Positions 42,399 through 52,794 of a stretch of 64,000 nt of DNA are shown in pieces. The position numbers and the translations under genes are program-made. This DNA is from Macrophomina tecta (taxonomy: Eukaryota; Ascomycota; Dothideomycetes; Botryosphaeriales; Botryosphaeriaceae). Location: assembly GCA_024180945.1 (NCBI GenBank), contig JAKSGN010000035.1, positions 1,364,001 through 1,428,000 of the forward strand. Reading direction: 5' to 3'. The notes under the pieces are model-generated. The model was not told the origin of the DNA. It was given only the letters and a program-made list of their open reading frames with translations, and searched no databases. Each line of letters opens with the position of its first letter. The first letter of the stretch is position 1.

Positions 42399-43328
42399 TG
42401 TGATCGATTTGGATTTTAAGGTGTGGAATGAGGGGTATAGTGGTGTGAGGGTGGGTTTAGATGGTTCGTTGGCACTTTAGCAGACACGATTCAGTGCATT
42501 AATATAGTGATTTCTTCAGCGTATGAACGAAGCGTGAGGGCTTCGTTTCCTCGGAGTCGTGACGTCGCCGGTGCGTCAGCTAATCACCGACATCTCTTGT
42601 AGTCTTGACGCACGAGGCTCGCGAAGCTCGCGACATTTTCCGTATCTTGTGAAAGCAACTTCCGATTAACTCCAGGGCAGGTAGAGATGTCTCGAACAGA
42701 CGTCACTCGTTGTCGTGCACTATTGGTGGGGTGAACAGCGGGCTAATTGGCATGATCATTAGACTCTACGTGGCTGACGTTGCGCCATTCAGGATCCGAG
42801 TTTCCTAATCGATGAAAGTGCAATGACGATGGGGTGCATGAAGCAGATCCGCCACTTCTTGCGCCGTAGGCCTCCGCAGCGGTCTCAGCCCCAGCCGGGG
42901 TGAAAGACGCCCCGATCGGACTACGTAACGACGCTCTCTCGGTCCAACAGTTGTCCCCGCATCTCCTTGCGACTGCAGAACATCTCAACTGCTCGAGACC
43001 AAATAGAAGTGCTCATGCTTGCGTCCTCCTCCGTGGCATACGCGCAGTCTGTAAATCATCTGGTGCGATGATGTGATTGGCCCTCGCTTACTCCTAGTTC
43101 CCTTGTAACGTTAATGTCATAATGAACGAAGCTCCCAGAAATTCTGTCTCATGAGCTTGCTCGAAGCTATCCGCTGTCCATGCGCGATTGTTGGTTTCTT
43201 AACTCACCGTGAGCGCATTGCCATGAGTGCATTGCCATGAGTATGCTGCACAACACTATAAGGATATCCGCGGACATATCCAGCATGATGACGGTCACTC
43301 CCAACTTACCCGCCGAAAAAGTACTAAA
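42399..43328. other. Divergent spacer between the small repeat-protein gene and the aldo/keto reductase
   Basis: No gene seen. It should hold both promoters. A short direct repeat gagtgcattgccatgagt-like (gcattgccatgag twice, 43214-43239) lies upstream of the reductase. Confidence 0.5.
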
Positions 43329-44687
43329 ATGTCCGGATACCTACCTCCGCATTCCACCAAAGGCCAATGCTCGGAAATCTTTCAGCCATCCTACTCACTT
43401 AAGCCGTCCGATATCTCCGGCAAGGATGGAGACTCTGAGGTATATTGGCTGAGTCTCCCGGACGATGTCATCCCTACGACCAAAACGCTCATCAGCTTTG
43501 GCCCCTCCCCCAAGGAGGAGCTTCTCTCATTCCAGCCCCTCGGCTTCGGCCTCTGGGGGTGGGGTGACGTACTTTCGTACGGTTGGGGCCCTTCTGGTGG
43601 CTACGACAAAAAGCTCGATGACGACAGCGTCAAGGGTGCGTGGCAGCACATCTGGGCCCGCGGCGACCGGGTCCTGCTCGATGTGGCCGAGCATTACGGT
43701 TACACCGATGGCTTCGCTGAGTCGAAGCTTGGGGACCTGTGGTCCGAGTCGGATTCGAACGGGCAGCTGCAGCGCAAGCGTGTGTCATTGGCGACCAAGT
43801 TCCTCCCCACGCCGTGGCGGCATCCGTGGAAATATCCGGATATCGTGCTCCAGGCCTTGACCGGCTCGCTGCAGCGGACGCGCTTGGGAAACATCGATAT
43901 TTATCAGTTGCATGGCCCGTCGAACTATGGGTTCTGGCCGAGGTGGGACGCCATTTGCGATGGCCTGGTGAGGGCGTACGAAACAGGCAACGTGCAGGCG
44001 ATCGGAGTGTGCAACTTGAATTTTGAGCAAGTGAAATACGTGTGGTCGTATCTCAAAAAGGTACTCTGTCTCTCGGATATGTGAAGTGTCTCAGGAGCTG
44101 ACCAGGTGCAGCGCAATATTCCTCTGGTCTCCAACCAAGTCGAATTCAGCCTAGTGAGACAGGATGCGTGGAGGTCAGGCCTGATTGAAAACTGCCACAA
44201 GCTAGGTGTAAGTAGCTCGCATATGATCATGCCGTTTGTAGGGTTAACGGCTCTCAGGTTGCTGTCATCGCATACAGTCCGCTAGCTGTCGGAAGGCTGA
44301 GCGGCAAGTACAGTGATGCAAACCCCCCTCGTGGTAACCGGAACTTTGGTCATGTAAAGTGGTCCAAAATCCAGCCGATCGTGGATGAGCTTTATCGCAT
44401 CGGGCAGAGCGAAGGGAAAACTCCGTCGGCCGTGGCGCTGAACTGGGTTCTCTGCAAAGGGGCAATCCCGATACCAACGGCCAAGAATAAGGAGCAAGTT
44501 GAGGACTGCTATCAGGCCCTTGGGTGGAGGCTCAGCAAGCCGGATGAGCATAGGCTGGACGCTCTTGGGCTGACCAACGCCTGGGACTGGAATTTGTTGA
44601 AGCACTTCCAAAACTGGTAAGTTGCGTATGGCTCCCGGTTTTACTGGCATGACTGACCAATGTTGTAGGTGGTGGCAGCAAGGGTAA
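43329..44687 (+). CDS. Aldo/keto reductase
   Basis: Four exons: 43329-44060, 44106-44207, 44258-44616 and 44669-44687, with introns of 45, 50 and 52 nt, giving 403 aa. LGFGLWGWGD opens the barrel. RVLLDVAEHYGYTDGFAESKLG carries the catalytic Asp/Tyr region. KFLPTPWRHP holds the catalytic Lys, and IDIYQLHGPSNYGF the catalytic His. GNVQAIGVCNL and NIPLVSNQVEFSLV follow as in the family. VAVIAYSPLAVGRLSGKY and GAIPIPTAKNKEQVEDC form the NADPH-binding end. It probably reduces carbonyl compounds with NADPH, and the substrate is unknown. The last intron has strong signals (gtaagt, ctgac, tgtag) and yields the end FQNWWWQQG. If it is retained the protein stops at 44620 after FQNW. The start at 43329 has AAAA before ATG; the frame is open to 43227. 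Confidence 0.92.
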
Positions 44688-45626
44688 AGCGCAATCCGGT
44701 GGCACGATTTGGCGATGCGGCGTACTTGAAGAATGGAGGTGTTGGACCATCTGAAGCATTGCGTTGCTCATATTCATATTCGTGGAGTTTGACTGGGTGC
44801 GCCAGCTGGACGTGCAGTTGGTACACCTGTTGGGATATCCGGACAATTCAGTAGAGTGTACGAAGTTTTCAACGTCGAGTAGCTGCACCGTGGTTTGTAG
44901 ATGTCGTGCCTAACGATAGTGCTGCCTCTGGCGGAAGGGTGGCCTTCTAATTTAGATTTATCATGGTGCTATACAGAGCTGGCGCATGTGATCAAAGACT
45001 ACTTGAGAGAGCACACGCTGGGCCAGCGCCTGGAAAGTCAAGGAGGAAGTGAAGAGATTCAGGCGGGGCTGAGCAGCGGGGCTGAGCAGCGGGGCGCGAA
45101 TGGCGAGCTTGACTCGGGGCGTCCTTCCAATCCACTTCCAGGCACGACAACACCGCCGCGCAGACCGAAGCGGTTAGATCATTTGGAAGCCCTCAACGGC
45201 TGCTTTTCCAAGGGTGCGCCAACCGCAAGGCTGTGCGGCAGATCCAGCTAGCGGCGCCACATTCCACAGCAGCTGCTGCAGGGCTCGAGCTAAGCATACC
45301 CGCCGCATCCAGCCGAATGAGGCTAGCCGGCATCTTGTAACGGAAACAAGCTGGCGCAGGATCGGCATGATGCAGATACGCGTGTTCCTTTTGGCCCCCA
45401 ACTATCCACCACCTCTGAAATCCGTCAGCTTACATAGCCCCGAGGTACAGCGGCAATGAGAACGATTTAAAGCTTCCACTTCTCGCGATGTGCCATATTC
45501 CTCCACGTATTTCTCTCGACCTTTTTCCTTCCGATCTGCACCGCCGCCAACGCACCCAACACACACAATACTCGCTCCAATCCTCCTCACTCTCACAATC
45601 TCCACACCATCATCCACAAAAACACC
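44688..45626. other. Spacer upstream of the conserved-hypothetical gene
   Basis: A 116-codon frame (44901-45251) has no feature, and a direct repeat ggggctgagcagc lies near 45067-45092. The last 80 nt are C/A-rich leader sequence before ATG 45627 (accATGg context). No gene called. Confidence 0.5.
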
Positions 45627-46558
45627 ATGGGCCACCCAAACGACTTTCACCAAGCATCCTCCAGCGCCGCCGCCGCCTTCGACTACCCCCCACCACCACC
45701 GTACACACAGTCCGCCTCCGCCTCGACGCCCTACCAACCCGACTGCAGCAACAAAAACAACACCTACATGTCCCAAAGCACCACCACCGCCTCCACGCCG
45801 ACCAAATTCCCGCCAGCTCTCAACATCTACCTCCAATGGAAGTTCACCCGCACCTTCCACCTCGGGCCCTCAGGCGACCAGAAACTCTACGCGTGCGCGC
45901 CGCGCGAGCACCTCACGACGCGGCTGCGCACGATCACGCTGTACGACGGGCCCGACACCGAGACGTCGCCGGTGCTGGCGACGATCGAGACGAGGAGTTG
46001 GACGGGGCGCGAGTATTTCGTGACGATTTCTCGCGAAGGGGTGACGGAGCGGATGGGGGCGACGAGTGGGTGAGTGATGCACGTTTTCCCGCGCCCGCGC
46101 GCGGCCCTTTTGCCGTCTGCCCGAACGTACGAAGGATGCTAACAAGTGCTTGCGAGGACGGTAGCTGGCATATGCACAGGTCCGCGTGGTTCGGCGTCGA
46201 GGTCGGGGGCGAGGAAAAGAGGCGGCGGGAGGAGTTCGAGTGGCGGCGGAGCCGGGGCGGGGAGGTCAAGGACCTGGGCGGCAGGCTGTCGTACGGATGG
46301 AAGCTGGTGAGACTGGCGTCCGGGGCGGACCACGGCGCGGTCGAGGGCGAGCGCGGGTATGCGAGTGACGGGAAGGAGGTCGTGGCTGTCATGGCGCACA
46401 ACGCGTCCTTAACTCTGACGAAGGGGTGCAAGATAGAGTTCATGGGGAGCGGGCTGACGGGCGTGCTGGGAGAGAGATGGGAGATCATGGCGGTGCTGAC
46501 GGCGGTGCAGCTGTGGCAGAGGGATTTGCAGGAGACGAACGTGGCAAGTGCGGCATGA
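45627..46558 (+). CDS. Conserved fungal protein of unknown function (273 or 278 aa)
   Basis: Two exons: 45627-46069, then 46165-46558 (or 46180-46558). The N-terminus is disordered and Pro/Ser/Tyr-rich (FDYPPPPPYTQ). A beta-rich region follows: NIYLQWKFTRTFHLG, TTRLRTITLYDGP and TRSWTGREYFVTI. After the intron come REEFEWRRSRGGEVKDLGG and YGWKLVRL, then a Gly-rich loop and KEVVAVMAHNAS, then GERWEIMAVLTAVQLWQRD. This order recalls the LURP-one/tubby-C-like beta barrels common in fungi, but I cannot confirm the family. Two in-frame acceptors 15 nt apart (46164 tag, 46179 cag) would add or remove five residues. The branch point gctaac fits the first better. No catalytic motif is seen. Confidence 0.8.
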
Positions 46559-46838
46559 GCATTTCGTAGATATCTTCAAGGTCTTCTGCCATCGTTGTTC
46601 TTTCATCTTCAAGACTCAAATCGAATCAGCCCACTTTTCACTTTTTCGAATTCGCGCTTCATATACCTTGCGAACCTTCTTCGCGATTGCGGCTTTTATC
46701 ACGCATTCTCCAGACTGATATCGTATTTCGTTTCAGCTTCCTCACGATACAGCAGCACAGTGAACTCTTGTGGCAAATACATCCAGAGGTGGTGTCGCAA
46801 AAAGGGTATGTAGCAGGCCATCATGTCATCATCAACTT

Positions 46839-47681
46839 CTATTTCACGCACTGCAAGGGAACCAAACTCACCAAGCGGAAGGATAACATTGCCAATAAAG
46901 TGGTATAAAGTTGAGTTGTAGAACCATCATCTATAACCGTCTCAATGCCATATACGCTACGGAACTGTGTAACAATCAACCAATTGCAGACAGCCGCAAC
47001 TACGATGACTTCAACTCACCATGAGAATTAAGGGCATATGCCAAGTCGCGTTGAACAACCCTCTCCAGGGAGGTGTGGCTGCGTCTTCGGAAGTTGCTGA
47101 AGTCTTTTGCTTTTGCTCGGCCCAATTGGCAATCCGCTCTTTCCACAGGAAATTAGAACCGACGAGGTAGAGGCAAAACGGTACCCCAAGGAACGGGCTG
47201 AAGTATCGTTTCACTCGCCAGATGAAAAACAGAACCACGAAGCCGCTTGAGCCAAGTAGCATATAGCCCGCCTTGATGTGTCGAGCCATCTTGGCAGTCT
47301 CTCCATCAGGACCTGAAGGCTGCATATAGCATACCAGGCGCACAAAGACGACGAACACTGTCTGCATGAGGCACCAAGCCCCCATACTGCTCAGGAGTCA
47401 GTACGTGAACGTAGGTGGGTATGGTAATTGGCGGTAGTATACGCACTCCATCAGTATCCAAAAGAAATATTCCGGATAACCCCGTGAACTCAGTGCTGCC
47501 GTGAATCTGTGACACACTCTCCGATGATGAACAGCGGCCTTGCCAGTGCCGGCGGCCACGTGCACCACGCTTTGTGGCGCTTCATCCGGACCAATGCGCG
47601 TGACAATGCCACGGCGAAAGCTATGCCCGGCGCCAATAGGAACAATGCAGTGAATAGAAACCATGCCGCCCACGGGAACAT
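46839..47681 (-). CDS. Putative integral membrane protein, with a frame break in its first exon
   Basis: Segments in order on the minus strand are 47681 to about 47500, about 47500-47447, 47386-47020 and 46964-46839, with good introns at 47446-47387 (60 nt) and 47019-46965 (55 nt). Hydrophobic helices are visible: WAAWFLFTALFLLAPGIAFA, ARPLFIIGECV, YFFWILMDMGAW, MQTVFVVFVRLVCYM, YMLLGSSGFVVLFFIW and FLGVPFCLYLVGSNFLW, then PLILMFRSVYG. This suggests six or seven membrane spans, as in fungal RTA1- or DUF-type membrane proteins, though I cannot name the family. Near 47500 the frame ending SRQH-stop must shift to reach ALSSRGYPEYFFW. No normal-length intron fits well, so a one-base indel or a weak-donor intron is possible. 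The 3' end is tentative. Confidence 0.55.
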
Positions 47682-48861
47682 CTTGATCGGGGTGCGCAGC
47701 GCACAATTGCAGAAAGAAGCGATAGTCGATTGATCAAGCGCACGGCCTCAGCGACGTGGATGGGATGAGGATAGGAAAGAAAGAAACGGACTGCGCAGTT
47801 ATCAAACTAGTAGGCTGGCGCCGACAACTTAAAGAGCGCTCGCGTGCGCAGTGTCGTGTGGCGCTACTGGCAGACGATCCTTCACTCTGCCTGGTATTTT
47901 AGGGGGCCGAGCTGCAGGAGCTAAACGGGCAGTAACCCGGGGGTACGGGCCAGCCTACTCCCGCCCGCATGTCCCAGCGATCCTCCAGGCAGATCAGGTC
48001 GGCGGTGGGGGACAAAAGAAGTTACCCTTGGCGTGAACGGACCATGAGAAGTTGAAGCAGTCCGAACGTTGCTATCATTGAAACTGAGGAACATTCAAGT
48101 CCGTACGATGACTTCATCTTCCCATGAGCCGTGCAATACATGTCGATGACGGGATCGCCATCGGTAAATCTCAAAATCCGCAGAGCCGAGGGTGATATCT
48201 TTTGTGATGCCCTGTAGCGCTGTTCTCCACTATCGGACGCACACCACTTGGCGCTGCCCGTATCCGCTTTTTCCGGTGTCGAGGACCAAAGCCTGCCCGC
48301 CCCGCTTGGTCAGCAAGTATCGGTGGGCTGCATTTGGGAGCGCGGCGCCGTGGCGCCGTTCAGGACCCGCGCCTGCGCCGCCCCAGGTGCTAGCACGGCT
48401 CCGCGGATTTTGTGCGTGCATACACCACGCTGCGCCGAGCTCGAGCACGCATGTCGCTGCCCCAATTTTCCCCCGTCATGTAGATGACCGACTGCTTGGA
48501 AGCAATGCAGGGAACGGTCAGGAGAAGGCGGTCGAAGCCGGAATGCAAGGACACGCGAGTCGTACGCGCCGGGTCGAGGAGGGCCCCGGTAAGCTAGCCA
48601 GGGACGAGTTGACGGCCGTTTATGTGCCAGTTGGTTGGCTGGCGGATGAAGACATTAAACATAATCCAACGCAGTACATCTTTCCGCCTACTGTACTTTC
48701 TTCGTCCGCTCGCGCCTCCAGCCTTTGCATTAGACCTCCAGGAATATAATTCGTCTTCGGGATGACCTTCAATCCACCTGTTCAGAGCCATACTGTTCCC
48801 TCCATTTCCTTTCTCTCAACTGCCGCTGTAATGCACACGTTGTGTCACCAGCGCATCCATC
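47682..48861. other. Spacer upstream of the membrane-protein gene
   Basis: Contains the short inverted repeat at 48048-48121. A 185-codon plus-strand frame (48192-48749) is without domain. No gene called. Confidence 0.5.
48048..48121. repeat. Imperfect short inverted repeat (74 bp) with the GTTGAAGCAG-type arm
   Basis: The left arm gaagttgaagcagtccgaac (48048-48067) and the inverted right arm ending cgtacgatgacttcatcttc (48102-48121) match at roughly 14 of 20 positions. The left arm resembles the arms near 11.7, 12.3 and 17.5 kb. Confidence 0.45.
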
Positions 48862-49798
48862 CTAACTCGATCCCGCAGCGGCCCGCTCCTTCCACGTCCA
48901 ATCGGCATCTGCCATCGAACATCCGTCAGCCGCGAGCTTTTCGCCAATCACACTCCTTACACCGCACGTACCTGGATGCACCTCTGGCTCCTTAATGTAG
49001 CTCCTAGTTTCCCGCTTCCTCTTGTAGTCGCTGCCGAACCTCCTGTCGCGGTCGCCCACGTTCTTGTCGAAGTCGAACTGGTCTTCCGCCGTGAAGCTCG
49101 TCATCAGCTGCGGCTCGCCCAACGGCACCTTGTCGCCCCGGTCCGTCTGCCACATGTGGTACACCTTGCCGTACAACTCGACCACGTCCTCCATCTCCTT
49201 CATCTCCGCCTTCTCCCACGCCGCCTCCGGCACCGCGACTGACGGCTGCGGCATGATGAGCATACCCGACTTGACCTCGAAAACGTGCGAGTGCCAGTAC
49301 CGCCGCTCCTCGGGCGGGAGGGTCCGGTAGAGCTTCGGTGAGATCATGTACTCGACGCCGATCAGACGGGCGTTCTTCTCGGGGCTGTCGTACAGGAGGC
49401 ACTGGCGCACATCTAGTGTCCGAGCGGCACGATTCGTCAGCCACATCCGGCCCAGACGCAAGCCGATGTCTTGTCCTGGCTGCCGAGGAAATGAGAGGAG
49501 AACCCACCTTCGTTGAGATGGGCGCAATAATGGTTAGCCTCGACGAAGCGACTCGTGTCGTTCGCGTAGACGTGGAAGGCGTTCAGGTGCGCGCACACGT
49601 TCTTGATCGGTCGAAAGTCCTGAAACAGCAGCGGAAACACCACGGGCATCAGAACCAGGGTCCTCAGAGCCCATAGCACATGTACATGTGAAGGGTGGGC
49701 GTGCTCCATGTACATACCTGCGTCAGCGCCGCGCCCGTCTCCAAGACCTCGCTCTTCGTCGTGAGCGGCTCACCGGCGGCCTTGTTGGTCACAGGCAT
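48862..49798 (-). CDS. DUF1264 / oil-body-associated-protein-like (OBAP) protein
   Basis: Four exons: 49798-49718, 49619-49508, 49412-48972 and 48908-48862, with introns of 98, 95 and 63 nt, giving 226 aa. The joined protein follows the plant OBAP/DUF1264 pattern throughout: [20 protein letters not shown], then [20 protein letters not shown] (formed across intron 2), [57 protein letters not shown] and MTSFTAEDQ. All three splices restore family residues. In plants such proteins bind lipid droplets. The function in fungi is not established, and the conserved His residues ([24 protein letters not shown]) suggest a metal or ligand site. Length matches the family (about 220-240). Confidence 0.93.
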
Positions 49799-50560
49799 GG
49801 TATCCATCTTCGGCTGGCGTTCTTGGCGTCGATAGAGTTAGATTGCACTGGGTTGTTTCGCGCAATAGAGTTGTTCGAGAACGACGACCGCTCCCGTGCT
49901 TCCCGTTACTGTGGTGAGGTGGGTTGGGGTTGGGAGGGTTGAAAGCCTTCTGACAGCTTCTGCGACAGCGTAGGTGAGCCCTACTGTAGGCGTGAAGGCA
50001 GACTGACGTCATAAGCGAGCGTGTCGTCAAGCCGGGTGCTTCCGTTCCTCCCTCGCGCATTGCTTTCGCGCGCTCTTGATCGCGGACGAAGGCGAGGATC
50101 AGGCCACCTCAAGTCCACTACCGGAGGGCATGTGTGATGTTGCCTGTCAAAGGGCATTTGAGAATTTGGAATATTCTCTATGAATAATCACAAAAATTTC
50201 ATGCTTGGCTGGGCATTGCAGACCTTCCATGCCTGAAGAAGGCTTAATCCCGTTATCGATAAGCAGGTCCGTTGCAGTCAGGCATCTATTATGGGAACCA
50301 GGGATCGATTAAGCCCGAATGAACATATCTAGAAGAGCTAACGCTAGAGCGGAAATGACGATCCCCACAGCAATCTGCCCCTGAAAGGCGCAATATAGAT
50401 GTAATCGAGCCTTTCCGTGCTTAGTACCAATCTGACGAACAATGCGAGCCCTATCCTTCCTCTGCTTGCCAAATTGAAGACGTGACCACTTCCGAAAGGG
50501 TATCTAGTAATGTAAAACTGAAGCACACCGAAGCTGCCTTCATACCAATTTGGTGCGCCC
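49799..50560. other. Spacer between the OBAP-like and CorA-like genes
   Basis: Holds the 5' flank of the OBAP-like gene and the 3' flank of the transporter gene. Only short frames, and no gene seen. Confidence 0.5.
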
Positions 50561-52794
50561 TCACATGGTCGGCTCTCGCCATACCGTATCCTGCCGCTTT
50601 AGCTTCGGCATTCCTCCTTTCCAAGACGGCTTGGACTTCTGCACACCGCGCTTCTTGCGCGAGCGAGCAATCTTCCGTCTCTGGAACGTCTTTTGGAACC
50701 ACCGAATGATCATCTCCCGCATCATTCCGATGGAAGTGACGACCATCACAGGAACAGCAATGTACCAAAAAAATCTGTCGCTGTGCCGAATGGCCCAAAA
50801 CTGCTCGAAGTTTTGTCCAAAGTATCCAGTCAAGAACGTCAAAGGCAAGAAGAAAATAGTGACAGCCGTCAACTGCCGCATACTCTCGTTTTGGTACGTG
50901 CTCATGATGTTGAAGATGAGATCAATCATATCGTCTACCAGTGGTCAGCATTGCGAATGCACGGTCCTGGGGCAAAAATACTGACCGGCCGATTTGCGCA
51001 TCTCATCAATTGCTTGACAGATGATGATACAGTGATCTTCAGCATCACCAAGGTAAGTGTGCGCCAGAGCGCTGATGGTGACGCTAGAAGCGCTGCTGCG
51101 GGCCGGCTTTCCATGAACGCCTGGCGAGGCTACGAATGTTAGTCCTGCCGCCTTCTCGCAACCCTGTCAATAAGAGGCGCTTACCGATCGTTTCTTTCTT
51201 ATGGTCACGCAACGCATTGATCAACCCCATAATGGGCTGAATCCTATTCCGCAAAACCGAGAGTTCCGTAGTCATGATATCTATAGGTGATCAGCATAAG
51301 ATCTTTTTGTTCCATGACGATCCGATCTTCTTACACAACGCCTTGGAGTGCCCAATGCTTGGCTCTGTCAGAACGTCAAGCTCCAAATCACTGATTGTAT
51401 CCTCATACGCGGCAGTCACGGGAATCGCCAAATCGATGATAGTGTCAATAAGGGCCTGCACCATCATGCTCGCATCCGCGCTGCGCCTGAGAATCGTGTC
51501 AGGCGCCTCCAAACGTGTGATGATCGGCTTCTCCACATCTTCGGCAGAATGCTCGAAGAAACAAATGCACGTATTGTCGCTGGTCAGGAAGATGGAAACC
51601 TGCTCGACACTCACAGCGAGGTGCTTGTCTGAAAGGGCCGAATGCCTCTCCATGTACTCGGTCCTTTCCAAATTGGGACCACCCCGGTAGCGTTGAAGGG
51701 TCCGGAATTTATGCTTCGGCTTTTCCTTCGCTAAAGTCGATGGTGAGACGTACGAGTCTTTCCTCTCGAGCTTGTAGCCGCCCTTAGGGTTGATTTTTTC
51801 CAAGGAATGGCCGTCTTCAGAAGCCCGGCGAGACTTTCTCAGGCGCTTGAACCACTTTCGACTCTCTTTTTCTTGCCGCAGCGGATTCTCATACTCATCG
51901 TCGCTGTCGGAAGAGCTATCGGACGAGCTGCCGGTTTGAATAAGCTTTTGAAGGGTCAAAAGGACTGCCGCACAAGATTAGTTTCTCTGACCCGGCGTAT
52001 TGGAAAGTTTAGTGCGCTAGCCCTGTGTCGCCCACAAATTTACGCATAGCCTGCACCTACAAGGATATATCGGAACGAATGATATGCCTCTTCTCTGCGC
52101 CAGGATGTTTTTCAAAGTTGCATTCGGAACTTCAGGTGGCTGCCAGAAATCTTAACTGAAATGCAAACTTACAGAAGGCGTGGTCAGAGTACCAATCGGC
52201 CTTTGTCCTGCCCCGAGTGTTCATCAAGTCCTCGATTGCCAGTCGGTGGAGGTTCTTGTGGTTCCCCAGCATTTTGATGACGTCCCAGCTGAGCCCGTTG
52301 ACACTGATCCAGCGGCAGGTAGCCCAGTCATCGCGGGGCTGGTCCAGAAAACCTTCCAGGGTGTCATTGTCGAAAGTGTGCTGCTCCATGTATTCGTCCG
52401 AGAAGTCGACGACAGTGATGGTGCAGTCCTCCTTCAGGTGGGCGTGGCGATGGTCCGCTTCGGTCTTGGCTGTGTCGATACCCGGTTCGGCTCCCGGCTC
52501 GGCCTCCCAGACGGGCCGCGGGGTGGGGGAGTTGCGGTAGTGCTTCACGGTGTTGGAGCGAATGGGACGGCGCTGGGCGGCGGTCGAGCTGTCAACCGAA
52601 TATCTGGCGTCGGCACCGGTGGCCGTGGGTGAAGCGGCGCTCTCGCGACGGCTGCGACTGGTGCGCGGCGAGTGCGGCGACCGCTGGGCCTCGACATCAT
52701 AGGGGCTGGAGGTGTTCAGGGCGTGCAGGTTGGAGGAGGCGGCGGCGGCCGCTGCGGGCGGGGTGCAGAAGTCGCGCACCGCGGGCTCAGCCAT
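50561..52794 (-). CDS. CorA/Alr-type divalent metal cation transporter
   Basis: Five exons: 52794-52173, 51964-51335, 51280-51185, 51129-50986 and 50934-50561, with introns of 208, 54, 55 and 51 nt, giving 621 aa. An N-terminal Ser/Arg/Ala-rich cytosolic region is followed by the CorA cytosolic domain: [81 protein letters not shown] and [19 protein letters not shown]. Two C-terminal membrane helices follow: [20 protein letters not shown], and [18 protein letters not shown]. The helix-1 signature is GQN where bacterial CorA has GMN, and the Gly and Asn are kept. It probably sits in the plasma or vacuolar membrane and moves Mg2+ or a similar ion. Every splice restores conserved sequence. The basic C-terminal tail is family-typical. 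Confidence 0.94.

Noticed and set aside
48192..48749. 185-codon plus-strand open frame
   Set aside because: No motif and no codon bias. It lies between two minus-strand genes in otherwise non-coding DNA.
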